A DNA stretch of 64,000 nt from Phragmites australis (Eukaryota > Streptophyta > Magnoliopsida > Poales > Poaceae), in contig NC_084933.1 of the NCBI RefSeq assembly GCF_958298935.1, positions 12,383,001-12,447,000 on the forward strand, given 5' to 3'. The notes under the pieces are model-generated. The model made no database searches. It had not been told where the DNA came from and saw only the letters and a list, made by a program, of their open reading frames with translations. Shown one piece after another: positions 47,101 to 58,264 of this stretch; position 1 is the first letter of the stretch; each line of letters opens with the position of its first letter. Position numbers and translations under genes: made by a program.

Positions 47101-50067
47101 CCTTATCATCCTTGTCGCCTTAGTATGATTTTGGGTTATGGAAGGGTATATGCTTAGCCTTGCTTTAGGATGGTAATCATGATTAATGCTCTACGAACTT
47201 GATAATGGTCCTATGCAACAATGATAAAATATGATGGAATAACTTTTTAGCAACATGGTATAGGGATTTGAGCATGTGGTATGATGGGATGTATGGTTTG
47301 GAAAGTGGTAGTCTTGCTCAAATCTAAGGACTGGTTCGTGGGGTGACCTTTCTGTGTTTACAGTACAACCACAAGCCTGTTATAGGATAGGCCTAGCCAA
47401 TTAATTTGCTACTCTCAGCATAGTGTAGACTAGGCAGAAGAGCGGTGAATGGACAATGTCTTGGGATCTGAAAGGCGCAAGAGGGGGCTTTCGTTGTTGA
47501 GGTGGAATCACGCGGCGGTGAAACCATACTGGGTAGACATGTGCTGAGAGGAGCATTGTAACGGCTTTGTAGTGATCTCCTGGCCACACACCTTGGATGT
47601 GTGCAAGTGTCTAGCTAATATAGGCAAAATGGAGACTTAGTCACCTGCTTGCGGGTGATGAAATCATGACTTGTTGGTATGTACAACCTCTGTAGAGTTA
47701 AAACTGAATATTCAGTCGTGCTCACAGTCACGAGCGGCACGAAAAACCTACCATGACTATAGCTTGATGGTTTGGTCAATGTGATCAACTGTGGTGGTGG
47801 GGAACATAGTTGAGGTGTGGGTCAGTCACAATGGTGGGAATCATGGTTGGGGTGGTTAGTAGTTCAACTTTGGCGGTGGGAGCCATGGTTGAGGTGTTGG
47901 GTGTTCAACCTTGTTGGTTAGAACCTTGGTTGAGATGGTCAGTTGGTTAAGTCAAGATGGGTGGAATCTTGAGGTGGTGGGTTCTTTAAAGTCATATACT
48001 TAATTACTACTATTTTTCAAATGTTTTTACTTAAATGTTCTTTTATGCAAAAGACCCAAACTAGCCTTACCTTGTCAAAGCCTTCATATGCATAATATTT
48101 CCTTCACAACTTGTTGAGTATGACATGTGCTCACACTTGCTATAACCAAACACTCAGTTGGGAAAGAATTCGAAGATCTCGTGAAAGATGCATTCTAGTG
48201 AGGTATTCTCCGTTGACTGCCTATGGAGTTATCAGTGAACATGTTGAAAACTATCAGGACAAAGTTGTGATGTTCTAGGCGCGTATTTCCCAGTCGGTTG
48301 CCTGCGGTGTTGTTGAGCATCAGTGCTTCTGTTCCGCTGCAGATATCTACATAGAAGACAATATATGTCAATTGTTGTAAGAGTTCGATGTTTATTTCTT
48401 TAAAGTATTGCTTTTGTTACATCACTTGTGACGTCCTTATGTGTGTTAAATATCCTGGGCACACATAAGCTGCACCTGGTTTTGTTCATTAAAACCGGGT
48501 GTGATAATGCGGAATAGAAAGCTTGTAAGAAAGTAAATTCTCAAAGTAAATTATAAAAAAGTAAAAAGATGGATAAGAAGACACCAATTTTTTCTCGAGG
48601 TATCGAGGAGTTGGCACCCCCTAGTCCTCGTTAGAGCATCCACCAATGATATAGCCCTCCTTGAGCCACCAAGACTCAAGTGCTCCCTCATGATTGTCAC
48701 TTCTCCATATCCAGATTGGTGGGCTTCAAACCAAGTACATAACTCTTCCCAAGGCTCCCACAAGAACTCCAAGAGCTCACCGAGACACCTCCAATCACCA
48801 AAGACCAGCTAGGTGTTGCCAACCATCAAGGGTAATAAGCTAATAGCTTCACTTGACCAATATCAAGCCTAGACTACAGCTAGATGCACACTTGCTACTC
48901 TCTAAGCACTAATGATGTCCTTAATCTTCAATTAAGAACTTTGAAATTCACTCAAGTGCTCTCTCTTGCTTCATAATGACACACAATGCATAGGCTCCTC
49001 TGCGTTCACAAGAGATTCAAGTAAGACCGAGTGAGGGGATGTATATAGGCTAGAGGTCCAAATCTAGTTGTTGTCCAACCACCCACACTTTCTGTGAACG
49101 CCGAATGATCTAGCGTGCACCAATTCACATACACCGGACCATCCGACGTGTACCTTTTTCTGAAAGCTAGTTGATGCCAGCTATTAATAGCTATTACTAT
49201 TTTGAAATACTATGGCTAAGCCTTCTGTACTCACGCCAGACCATCCAACGTGCACAATCACGCCAGACCAGCTGAGAAACCTTCTTTGGAAAGATTGCTC
49301 CGTTGAAGTCACCTTGAGTACGCCGGAACATCCGGCGTGTTCAATTACTTCTGCCGAAAATTCGGTTATGTATAAGAAGCACCAGAGTGTTCCTACCTCA
49401 ACGCTGGACCATCCGGCGTGTTCAACGTGATCTTCTGTGAATTTGAATAAGTCATATAAAATGCTCTAGCATTCTCTTCACTCTGACATCGGACCATATA
49501 CTGTTGACTTGTTCTTTTTCAGCCAAAAATACTCTGATGAGAACAACTTGAAGATCACCGAACCATCCATTTAGTCAATAGATTTCTAACTTGAACAAAG
49601 AAGCCTCTAGTGAGTTCAACTTCTAAATCACTGGACCATCCGGTGATAACAAATTTTTCTGAGCTTATCCAATTCAAATTTTCTTGAGCTCTAACTTCTC
49701 GATAACTTATCCATAGACTTCTCTGAGCTACCTAGTGCTAGAATTTCACAAGTGTGCATCTAACCAAGTCTAGACTCACCTAGGTCAAACTACTACTCTT
49801 AACCCCTCTTTATAGTATGGTTAAAAGGCTAAGAAAAGATACCTATAATGCTCTAAGTGTCCTTCACCTTCTTGTGACACTTATAACTAGAAGATCCTTC
49901 TCATATTCTTTGATCATCCATAGAATCAACTTAGGGACCAAGAATACCCAATCAACATTATGAACTAAATTTTTGATACATGTTAAAACAAACTTGTTAG
50001 TCATAATGACACGATTGTAATTAAGCACCGAAACACTTACCACTTATCTAAGGGCTTAGATGCTACA
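44174..50067 (-). repeat. 5' LTR of the copia element, split by insertion
   Basis: Starts TGTAGCATCTAAGC at 50067 and ends GATGATTTCA at 44174. Removing the insertion and one TSD (44345-48511) leaves about 1.73 kb that aligns with the solo LTR at 28858-30441. About nine palindromes of consensus CGCCGGACCATCCGGCG lie between 49095 and 49645. Confidence 0.85.
44345..48506 (+). repeat. Solo LTR of a large gypsy element, Tekay/Del-like, 4.16 kb
   Basis: Starts TGTAACACCCTACTTTCG and ends AACCGGGTGTGATA. Flanks ATACG (44340-44344) and ATGCG (48507-48511) form a 5-bp target duplication with one mismatch; the uninterrupted sister LTR near 29070 reads AATGCGG at that point. A TATA box (TATAAATA, 45431-45438) is followed by the CCTACCCCCTTTACATCCCTCC leader common in such LTRs. 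Termini, length and leader resemble Tekay/Del LTRs. A frame at 45763-46128 has no recognised domain. Confidence 0.8.
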
Positions 50068-51137
50068 CCGCAGCGCCGCCACGCCCCCCTCCCCCATAGG
50101 TGTGATCCAGCCAATGAAGGATCTCGTCATCACCCTACATTGTTGTCCCCGTGTGCCACGACACTCCGGCTGATCGATGCCACCTCTCTCGGCGCGTCAT
50201 CGCCTTCATCGTCAACGCACTTGGTCTTTGTCACGCTATTTGTGTGTTCTTTGTCAACTTCTTTGAGCAAACTCTCTCGGACATCGGCGTCGCCGCTCCA
50301 GGTCACTGGTTCCGCCTCCCTCTACTGCCTTCGTCTAGCATAACCTCATCGCCAACATCGCAGTCTCCTCCCTAACTACTTAGTCTACTCCAGCAACCAT
50401 AGGCTACATCGGCACTCTCCTTCTCGCTGCTTTGCGCATCGCAACTATCTCGGAAGCATCCTCTGCTGGTGCCGCATGGTTGGGCTTCATACCTTTGCAC
50501 TTTTGGTACTAGCAACACTGGTATATGCCTTCGTCCCTGACGTGTTCCCAGGCTTGGAAAACCCGGTGCATGCATCGTCCTCGATGACCTCGACTACATT
50601 GATTTCAGCATCAACCTCTTCCTTGACGATTGCCTCGTCCGCGTCACCGTCTTCTTCCCTTGGGCCTACCTATGCCCATCTCCATGGCACCTCTGGCGCC
50701 CATGGCTTCAAGTGCGGCTCCCTCGACCACTCGTGGCAACCCTGAATACGGCTACGTCGACCATGGCTATCTCCTGTGTGACATCCTCGACCATGACTAC
50801 TCACCTCGCTCTCGGCAACCACGACTTTGGCACAAAGGTCTACCATCTGCATGAGCGACTCATCAGTTTCTCCAGTCACAACATCTACATTGCGTTATTT
50901 TGACTGCGGGGGGATGTCATTTGTCTTCCTCTTAACTCTCATCATCAGTGACGCTCCCATTGCGGGGGGGGGGGGGGATGCTATTGTATATTTAGGATAT
51001 CTCTAGATATGATAGTTTAGGATTGATTATAATCCCAATACACTGCCTTATCTCTAGGAGAGACTTCTTGCCCTCCAAACTTTGTACTCTATATATTCCG
51101 CCCTTGAGGCACATTAACCAATCCTCATATACTATCA
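50068..51137 (+). mobile_element. Truncated small LTR retrotransposon, related to 56233-58264
   Basis: Internal sequence 50140-50960 is similar, in opposite orientation, to 56460-57290. Both encode fragments such as TLVYAFVPDVFPGL / TPVRAFVPNVFLGL. A G-run polypurine tract ends at 50978 and a 159-bp LTR (TGCTATTGTATA...TACTATCA) follows to 51137. The 5' side is cut by the copia LTR. No gag or pol motif is visible, so it is non-autonomous. Confidence 0.6.
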
Positions 51138-52390
51138 GTCATTAGTGACGAGTGAGGAATCACTCATCACTAATGACAACAGTGGTGGGTCACTTTATAA
51201 TCCATCACTAATGTCCTTGCATTACTCGAGAAACGTCTATTTCACGTGTGTGTGTGTGTGTGTGTGTGTGTGAATTGCCTCGCTCACGCGTTGCTCGGAC
51301 ACGTGGCTCCCCTCCTTCCACTCATTTTTTCTAGAGAGTTTAGATGAGACGACCTCCCAATTGGATAAGCTTCACACCACTTGTGCTCTCTCTCCCTCTC
51401 CTCTGAATATAAATCATGATGGGGTGGCCGAGGGTCGGCGAGGCCTCTCATCCACTCCCTTTGATCCTCCACCAGGAACCACGACTCGCAGGTGAGGTCA
51501 AACCGCCATGGGGGGAGCCATTGCCTCCGGTGATTACGAACCACCGTCGGTGTGCATCTCAATATCTCTTTCTTTCTTTTCTTTATCTTTGTGATTTTTT
51601 CATGATTTTTTCTCAAAAAGTTTCTACTAAAATTTTCCCTTGTTGTCTCTCCCTTTCCGCTGCCTTCCCCTTTCCTCCACTTCTGCCGCTACCTTCTTCT
51701 AGAGTTTTCCCCACCATCGCCACTGCCCGATCCCGATCCGAGGCAGATGTCGCCCGCAGCCATGGCGTCGCCGCCGCCCCCATCTAACTTAGGTAGGTGC
51801 ACGACTCGGCCACCCAGATCCAGTCAGCTTGGGCCGGCTACTGGCTTCTCTCTGGCGCGCTTGCGTCGACCCGCTTGTTACGGTCCCGCACATCGATGAC
51901 CTCATCTTCTATTTCTTGCAGGGCCACATCGAGCAGGCCACGAGCTCCCCCCCCCTAGCTACTTTGATAGATTTCAGTTTGATTGTTTACATGTTCTGCG
52001 AAATTTAACATGCACAGATGGACACAGACAAGGTCTCTGCACAGATCATGCTCATGCCAGAGCCTGAGGTAATCTCCTTACTTAAGCGATTTAATTTGGC
52101 TATGTGTTTGGGCAAAAAAATTCAGTTCAAGGAGATGCTTAATTGGGTTCGGCCTATGGATGCAGCAAAACGACATGGCGGCCGAGAAGGGTAAATCTGG
52201 GTCAGGCACCACACTACCTAGGCCAACAGTCAGTTTCCCTTTTTTGTTTTTTAAACACACATTAGCGATGGGTCGAGTCCAGACCCATCACTGATGAGAC
52301 CACATTAATGATACTCTCAGAGTGACGGGTGTGGCACCCGTTACTAATAAGGGTTATCACGTGTCACTAATAAACTTTTTTGAGGTAGTG
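51138..52390. mobile_element. CACTA-like element, left end truncated
   Basis: The right end, on the reverse strand, begins CACTACCTCAAAAAAG and continues TTTATTAGTGACACG. Repeated subterminal motifs (ATTAGTGACGAG, ACTCATCACTAATG, CCATCACTAATG at the left; ATTAGCGATGGGTC and CCCGTTACTAATA at the right) point inward from both sides, as in En/Spm elements. The left CACTA end is missing next to the LTR at 51137. Inside is a (GT)n run at 51246-51272 and GC-rich sequence near 51650-51960 without a supported gene. Confidence 0.6.
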
Positions 52391-52439
52391 TCACCTACAT
52401 GTAAGTAATGTTCTTCTCTTATTAAAAACAAAATCATTA

Positions 52440-52880
52440 CAACTTAACCATATTTTTCAACAAAGTGACGCAACCCCAACCCAAATCTTTAGCCTGAGCT
52501 TTGATCCCACCCCAGCTAGCCAGTTCCCATACATATTGGTAATAGATGTAGGTGGAGGCAAATCAAAAGCAATCTTCACAGTTCTCCAAATAAATTTTGT
52601 TGACTTGACGGGTGACAACAACAAGCTCATGGGGCAACCCAAGATGCAGAACAAGATCTGGGAATAATCAGGGTGGAATGGAACCGAGCAGCCGAGGCAG
52701 GTGGAGACTGAGGAAGTGGCAGACGAAGCTAGGTTCGGAGGCAACGCAAAGCCATCGCTTGCAAACTAGGGTGACATAGACAAGTGGGGTTGAGAGGGTC
52801 CGGTGGGGGACCACCTCCTACAACAAGTTGTCATTGATAAGCACTACTGTGGCCACAACGGTTGCATTTTCAGACAATGG
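52440..52880 (-). pseudogene. F-box protein fragment
   Basis: On the minus strand, from about 52860: VLINDNLL then a stop, EVV, LSTPLVYVTLVCKRWLCVA, SEPSFVCHFLSLHLPRLLGS, then degenerate sequence to about 52457. This is an F-box (LVCKRW core) with the usual following segment, similar to the pseudogene at 26900-28857 (LVCKRLLHIASEPNF). Stops and missing C-terminus make it a fragment. Confidence 0.6.
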
Positions 52881-53894
52881 AGGCTCACTAGGGCCCTCTT
52901 CCTCTCATTGGCATTTGGGGAGGAGGCCGAGCAACTAATTGTGAGACTTGGTGTGATCTGGACATAACATTCTATAGGGCAACAAAGAGGGGTATATAAG
53001 AGCTGAAATTAAAGGTTCCATACAAAAATAGCAAAAACTATAATAAGTTCCATCAAACCTAAATTTGGGGTTTATATGATCGCATCAATTTTTCTTACAC
53101 TAGATTTTTCTCGTAATACATGCTTAAGCTGACACCGTCCCTCCCCCCTCACGGGTGGGCTAGAGGGAGGTTGGTGAGGAAGAGGCAACTATTGGTTTGA
53201 CGACTGGGGTAGGTGCGACGGTGTTGGGGAATCAAGATCTGGTGGATGAGGAGACGGCAGGGTGAGGAGGGTGACGGCGGCGACTAGAGTGGGGTTGGAC
53301 AAGGGTGTGGGTGTGGAGAGAGTTTCTTATGTAGTATGAGGGATGTGAAAAGAGTGATTGGACCAATTTTTTCATATTTTGTAACAACCTAAAATGGAAT
53401 GAACTCCATAAGAGGGTGACGGATTAATCAGTTTGGTGCCTTCTTGAGCTTCGCTCGTCCTTGATTCATGTCTCTCTAAAAGCATAAATTAATCATGTCC
53501 CAAAACTTGCTATTTGTGTTTATGACATTATAATTTGTGTGTGCCATAGAAAAGTGACGCGCGCGCACAAATTCCACTTCGAGGGCAGTGGTGCACACAT
53601 ATTCGAGTAGCATACACATAAATAGTGAGTGGCACACATACACAACTTTCCCTTCTCTAGAAAATCCACAAACCACCAAATTCAATCAATTTTAAAACCT
53701 CAAGCACGTTGACATAGGCAAACCAAACGAACGCTTTTGTGATACATGAACACCAAATTTATTCAATTTGTAGCTGCTACCACACGTAGAACCCAGCCCA
53801 AAGAACGAAGAACGCAACACCAGCAAAGCACATGCATACATAACGTGCGTGAGCACACGCGGTGGCTTGAGTCTACATGCCGGCTCACTACTAA
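52881..53894. other. Intergenic and cystatin 3' flank, no gene seen
   Basis: No frame with a recognisable motif. The last 200 bp contain the likely 3' untranslated region of the cystatin gene. Confidence 0.4.
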
Positions 53895-54308
53895 CTACTT
53901 CGGGGAAGGCGTGAAGGAGATGAGCTCCTTGGACCTGAGCCACTTCTTGACGACCACGACGGCGTCGAACGGCCTGTCGCCGCTGCCGGAGCGGTCCCGG
54001 GCGATGACCTTCAGGTAGTACGCCACGCCGGAGACGACCTGCTCCTGCGCCGCGGCCACGGCCGTGAAGGAGAGGAGGACCGGGACGGGGTCGCTGGCAG
54101 TGCCGCCGCCGCGGTTGCGGAGACGGCGGTTGTGCTCGGCCACCGCGAACCGGCCCAGGGACTGCACCTCCTTGTTCGCGCCCACGTTCGTGATATCCCT
54201 CCGCCCGCCCACCGCGGTCACCGGAGCCGATGCCGTTTTGGTCACCGCGGAGGCGACGGCGAGGATGGAGAGGAGGAGGAGGGAGGAGGTGGCGGCCGTT
54301 CTTGCCAT
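53895..54308 (-). CDS. Phytocystatin, secreted cysteine-protease inhibitor, 137 aa
   Basis: Reversible inhibitor of papain-type proteases (C1A). The chosen start is the ATG at 54308 (MARTAATSS): it begins a signal peptide (residues 1-22, SLLLLSILAVASA) and lies about 48 bp below a TATA box; a longer frame from 54428 would run through that TATA box. Mature features in order: an N-terminal Gly pair (VGGRR), the plant cystatin signature LGRFAVAEHNRR, the first hairpin loop QVVSG (a Q-x-V-x-G match), YYLKV, and the second-loop Trp in KKWLRSKELISF. One exon, no break. The insert NRGGGTASDP between helix and strand is longer than usual. Role in defence or in control of endogenous proteases is typical of the family but not shown here. 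Confidence 0.92.
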   Translation of the reverse strand: MARTAATSSLLLLSILAVASAVTKTASAPVTAVGGRRDITNVGANKEVQSLGRFAVAEHNRRLRNRGGGTASDPVPVLLSFTAVAAAQEQVVSGVAYYLKVIARDRSGSGDRPFDAVVVVKKWLRSKELISFTPSPK

Positions 54309-54355
54309 TGCTACTTCGCTGGTGGTGGTATGGTGGAGGGCTGGCTTGGTGTACA

Positions 54356-54363
54356 AATATATA
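54356..54363 (-). promoter_or_regulatory. TATA box of the cystatin gene
   Basis: Minus strand TATATATT, about 48 bp upstream of the ATG, leaving a short leader of roughly 15-20 nt. Confidence 0.65.
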
Positions 54364-54429
54364 GTGTTGGTCATCAAGGAAGGGAATGATAACGCGCCAC
54401 CCCTTAGAGAATGATAGAGGTCGCCCATT

Positions 54430-55063
54430 TGCGTGATCCATTCGGTGCGAGTAAATTGTGGCGAAAATCAAGTGCCTAGCTGCACTTTAGTTATTTGCAT
54501 GTGTGCATGCATTTCTTTGTCAAACTTAACAAGTCGAGCCGAAGCAGTTCAGTTAGACTGGAGCTTACTCTAGCTGACCATATGTCATGAAGCTACTTGA
54601 GCCCAAGTCGAGCTTATGTTGCCAAACCTAACTTTTAACTCCAAATTTATTCAAGTATTGACGGCACCGCCGAGCTCAAGCCCAAGCCTAGGCTTAGCTC
54701 GAGCTTCTACTGTTGATCTGACAACCCTAACGGCCATTGGTCTAGCAAAAAGATCGATAGTTATAGTACTCTATCTGGGGTTCATTTTTCCAGTGTTACG
54801 TGAGGGGTTCCTTGCAAGCCACACATTGGTAGTATGTCTTACACATAACCGACAATAAGGATCGGACGATAAGCATCGGGCGGCACTGTTACGGGTTCCT
54901 TGCAAGCCACCCTAGTCGAACAAGGCCAAAAACAGTCCACACAACATAAAATTGGCTAAATCTAGGAGTAAAAAGGCATGAGATTGATTATACATGTGAT
55001 ACGATGATGATCTTGTCGGGCCCATCTGCATGTGCCCAACCCCTGTTTCTAAGGATTGCATTG
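54430..55063. other. Intergenic, no gene seen
   Basis: Holds repeat-like agctcgagc / cccaagcc stretches near 54590-54720, in the style of a decayed transposon, and upstream cystatin sequence. Confidence 0.35.
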
Positions 55064-55590
55064 CATTGTTTTCTAGGAGTAGGTTATCCTTATCTGGAAC
55101 TATATGTCACGGGCAATCTAGATACATTACGGGCAATCTAGATACATTATCATCTACAACGCTAATTTTCAATTCATCTCCTGCTCACCTCCTCGGGAGA
55201 TGCATTGTAAGCAGAGTGCAAAGCGGAAAAGAGGTAATTTGATAACAATCCATAACCTCCTAATAACATGGTTTTCTAGCTGGACGAGGTATATTGCACT
55301 TGTGTAAATAAAAGTAAAGATCACATTGCATTGTTTTCTAGGAGTCGGTGATCCTTATCTGGAACCATGTGTCGCGGGCAATCTAGACACATTATCATCT
55401 GCAATGCTAAGTTTCAATTCATCTCCTGCTCGCCTCTTCGGGAGATGCATTGTAAGCAGAGTGCAAAGCGGAAAGGAGGTACTTTGATAACAATTCATGA
55501 CCTTCTATTCACATGGTTTTCTAGCTGAATGAGGTATATTATACTTGTTTAAATAAAAGTTCCCCTTACGATCTAGCTAAAACGGATAAT
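55064..55590. repeat. 265-bp tandem duplication
   Basis: CATTGTTTTCTAGGAGT at 55064 recurs at 55329, with shared landmarks TCAATTCATCTCCTGCTC, GGGAGATGCATTGTAAGCAG and GGTTTTCTAGCTG. The first unit has an extra 20-bp internal duplication (cgggcaatctagatacatta twice). Confidence 0.88.
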
Positions 55591-55729
55591 CCATGAAGTC
55601 TCTAGACCAGTAGTGTAAATAAAAACTGTGACATATATCTCATATGAGAACTCATGGTTTCGCCAAAGTACATGATTCTTACTCCTTTCTCCCTTTGGTG
55701 ATAAGATTGCATAAAATATTTGTGAAATG

Positions 55730-55947
55730 GAATGCGTGTACCATGTATGCCCACGAATGCTCCATTTTTGGACTCAGATGCCAACAATATATCGTTTGGG
55801 GACGGGGACCCTAACAGCAGCAGCCCTTCTGGGTTCAACTTCTTCAACAGGCACCGGGAGCAGCCAAGTACTTTCCCTGGCAGAACAGCAAGTGTTGGAT
55901 CCGAAGGCCTGAACTCTCAACCAGACAAAGACCACTGCTGCCGATAG
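55730..55947 (+). pseudogene. Exon-like ORF of unknown identity
   Basis: A frame of about 70 codons (FLDSDANNISFGDGDPNSSS, then FNFFNRHREQPSTFPGRT) ends GLNSQPDKDHCCR and a stop. Composition is protein-like (polar, Asn/Ser/Gly-rich, Cys-Cys near the end) and it lies between repeats. It could be the last exon of a host gene copied or left behind; no family was recognised and no upstream exon was found. Confidence 0.3.
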
Positions 55948-56232
55948 CTTCTGGTCCCCATTCGCTATTATGCTAAACTTTCAAAAGATCCAATCAAGTG
56001 TACCATCTCCCAACCCAATATAATCCAAGCTTTCAAAATCCTCTCACATGCCACTTCTCACGGGCCACGCTCTACTATTGCGTGCGCTGGTTTAACAGCA
56101 TCATAAAAGGATAATAAATTGAGCACCACTGGCCATCAAAAAGCCTCACAAACTGTATGATTTCTTGAATGAGCAGAAGAAACCTGACCCAAAAAGAAAG
56201 GAGCTTATGATTCTGTCTCGGCTTAACATTAT

Positions 56233-56460
56233 TGATAGAAGGAAGAATTGGCTTAATATGGTCGATGTATTGCTTGAGCTTCGAGAGCAGATTATATAGA
56301 GTTTACAAGACTCAGTGGGAAAGAAACCTCTTGGAGATAAGATGAAAACATAGGATCTTAATCCTAACAAATCCTATCAAATCTCAGTTAGTCGTGACAC
56401 TCTAATCCTACCCTACTATAATAACTAGATCCTTTCAGATCCTTACTATATAGTCTAACA
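56233..56460 (-). repeat. 3' LTR of the 2-kb element
   Basis: Starts TGTTAGACTATATAG and ends CTTCTATCA. Pairs with 58047-58264; differences of roughly one in eight bases by eye suggest some age. Confidence 0.8.
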
Positions 56461-58046
56461 TCCCTCCGCAGTCGCAACGGAAGCGTCGCACTGACATCCC
56501 CCTCCCCTCTCGGTAGTCGCAACGGTAGCGCCAATGCGATGCAGATGTTGTGACTAGAGTGGAAGCTAACAAGGTGCTCATGCAGATGATAGCACTTTGT
56601 GCCGATGTTGAGGTAACCAAGAGCAAGGGCGTGCAACCATGGTTGAGGATGCCATGCTTAAGGTAGTTGTAGTCAGGATTGTCATTGATGAGGAAGCCAC
56701 ATTTGAAGCCACGAGAGCAAGGAGAAGCCATGGAGCCGAGGGTGTGAGGATGCACTAAGGAAGAAGACAGTGACACGATCGAGGCAATCGGTGAGGAAGA
56801 GTTCCATGCCGAAGTCGATGCAATCGAGGTCATTGAGGATGAGGTGTTGCACTGGTTTGCCAGGCCCAAGAACACGTTGGGGACGAAAGCACGCACCGGT
56901 GTTGCCAGTACCGGATGTGCTAGGAAAGAGACTATCACAAACCATGTGCTAGTGTTAGAGGGATCAGCAAAGAAGGTCTCTGTGACAGTTGTGATGCGCA
57001 GAGCGGCGAGGAGGAGAGTGTCAGTGCAACTTGTAGTTGTTGGAGTAAATAGATTATAGCTTGGGAAGAGACGGTGACTCTAGCGATGAGGTTGCGGTGG
57101 TTGGAGATTGAACATGAGGCGGAACTGGTGGCCTAGAGTGGCGACACCAGTATCCAAGAGAAGTGTTGTGGTGGTGCTCAAAGTAGGTAGAGAAGGATCC
57201 GATCGGTGTGATGAAGACCAGACGTGTGTACGATTGATGGCAAAAATTGTGCTAAGAGAGGCGGCCTAGCTCGATCTAAGGGTTGTTGCACACGGGAACA
57301 TCAATGAAGGCCATGTGGCATGGATGTTGTGGCCCGAGGGGGCAACGCAGCAGCCATGCGCGAGGTGTACCAACGGCGGGAGCCACCAAAGACAGGGACA
57401 CACCTGGGAGGGTGTGGCAACAATCCAGAGGCAATGACTACGAGCGGTGGCACTACTTCTCGAGGGGGTTCACAACGGCAGCCTGGTGCTCAGAGTTGAT
57501 GCATGTGCACTCAAGTTCCATCCCACAGTTGTGCATGTCGTAACTATGCATTGATTGGCTGATCAGATTGAGGTGCGTGTGGAGCAAGACGGTGGTGGAC
57601 GATTCCACATAGATCGTAGATGGTGGTGATGGTGTCGGGGACGGCCGTATTAAAGACCAAAGGATGTCCCGATTGGTGGCAATGATGTGGCAACGTGTAG
57701 TCGTGCAGACGGAGCAGCCGCACAATTGGAGACGAGGAGTCAGCTAGTGTAGTTGTTACTGAAGTCGGAGTATAGGTGCGCAAGAACGACAAGGGTTGGG
57801 TGATGAAAACCTATCTATGATCGGAAAAACTAAAAACAAAATGCTGATTAATGATTAGCGAGAGAGAAAAGCCCGACCAATGGATCAGTACAAAACTCTC
57901 TAGGGTAGCCGAATGAATTGATCGGCGGATCAAACCCTAGCTACGGGTCACGCAGTCCTCGGTGGAGATCATGGAGATCGATCTCCCTAGGGTAGGGTGG
58001 CAGAAGCAATGGTTTTGAGTTAGAACCGAAGCCTAAACTAATACCA

Positions 58047-58264
58047 TGATAGAAGGAAGAATTTGCTTAATATGGTCGATGTATTGCTTGAGCCTCGAGG
58101 ACAAATTTTATAGAGTTTACAAGACTTAGAGGTCAAGAAGCCTCCTAAAGATAAGATGGAAACATAGAATCTTAATCCTAACAAATCCTATTAAATCCCA
58201 GTTAGTCGTGATACTATAATCCTATCATACTATAACAGCCAGATCCTTACCATATAGTCTAATA
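58047..58264 (-). repeat. 5' LTR of the 2-kb element
   Basis: Starts TATTAGACTATATGG (TG changed to TA) and ends CTTCTATCA, directly followed by the primer site. Confidence 0.8.

Larger units (their letters stand above)
40449..50067 (-). mobile_element. Ty1/copia element, SIRE/Maximus-like, 3' truncated, with nested solo LTR
   Basis: On the minus strand: 5' LTR (50067-44174, split by a 4.16-kb gypsy solo LTR), primer site, gag, protease, integrase, and reverse transcriptase up to the conserved YLNAFRPDI region, where it stops at 40449. RNase H and the 3' LTR are absent. Sequence style (AHIGMSQLEKM, LLHMDIF, VRSDNGTEF-like) resembles SIRE/Maximus elements; lineage is by eye. Confidence 0.88.
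56233..58264 (-). mobile_element. Non-autonomous LTR retrotransposon, 2.03 kb, complete
   Basis: Two LTRs in the same orientation: 58264-58047 (5', 218 bp) and 56460-56233 (3', 228 bp), sharing TTAGACTATATRG, TTAGGATTAAGAT and TTCCTTCTATCA. The primer site after the 5' LTR is TGGTATTAGTTTAGG; a polypurine tract GCGGAGGGA lies before the 3' LTR. Target duplication ATTAT/ATTAC (56228-56232, 58265-58269). The 1.6-kb interior has GC-rich broken frames but no gag or pol motif, so it must have moved with enzymes of a copia element. Confidence 0.82.

Noticed and set aside
53692..54471. 259-codon minus-strand frame over the cystatin
   Set aside because: Out-of-frame shadow: Arg/Pro/Gly-rich product of the GC-rich cystatin gene read in the wrong frame.
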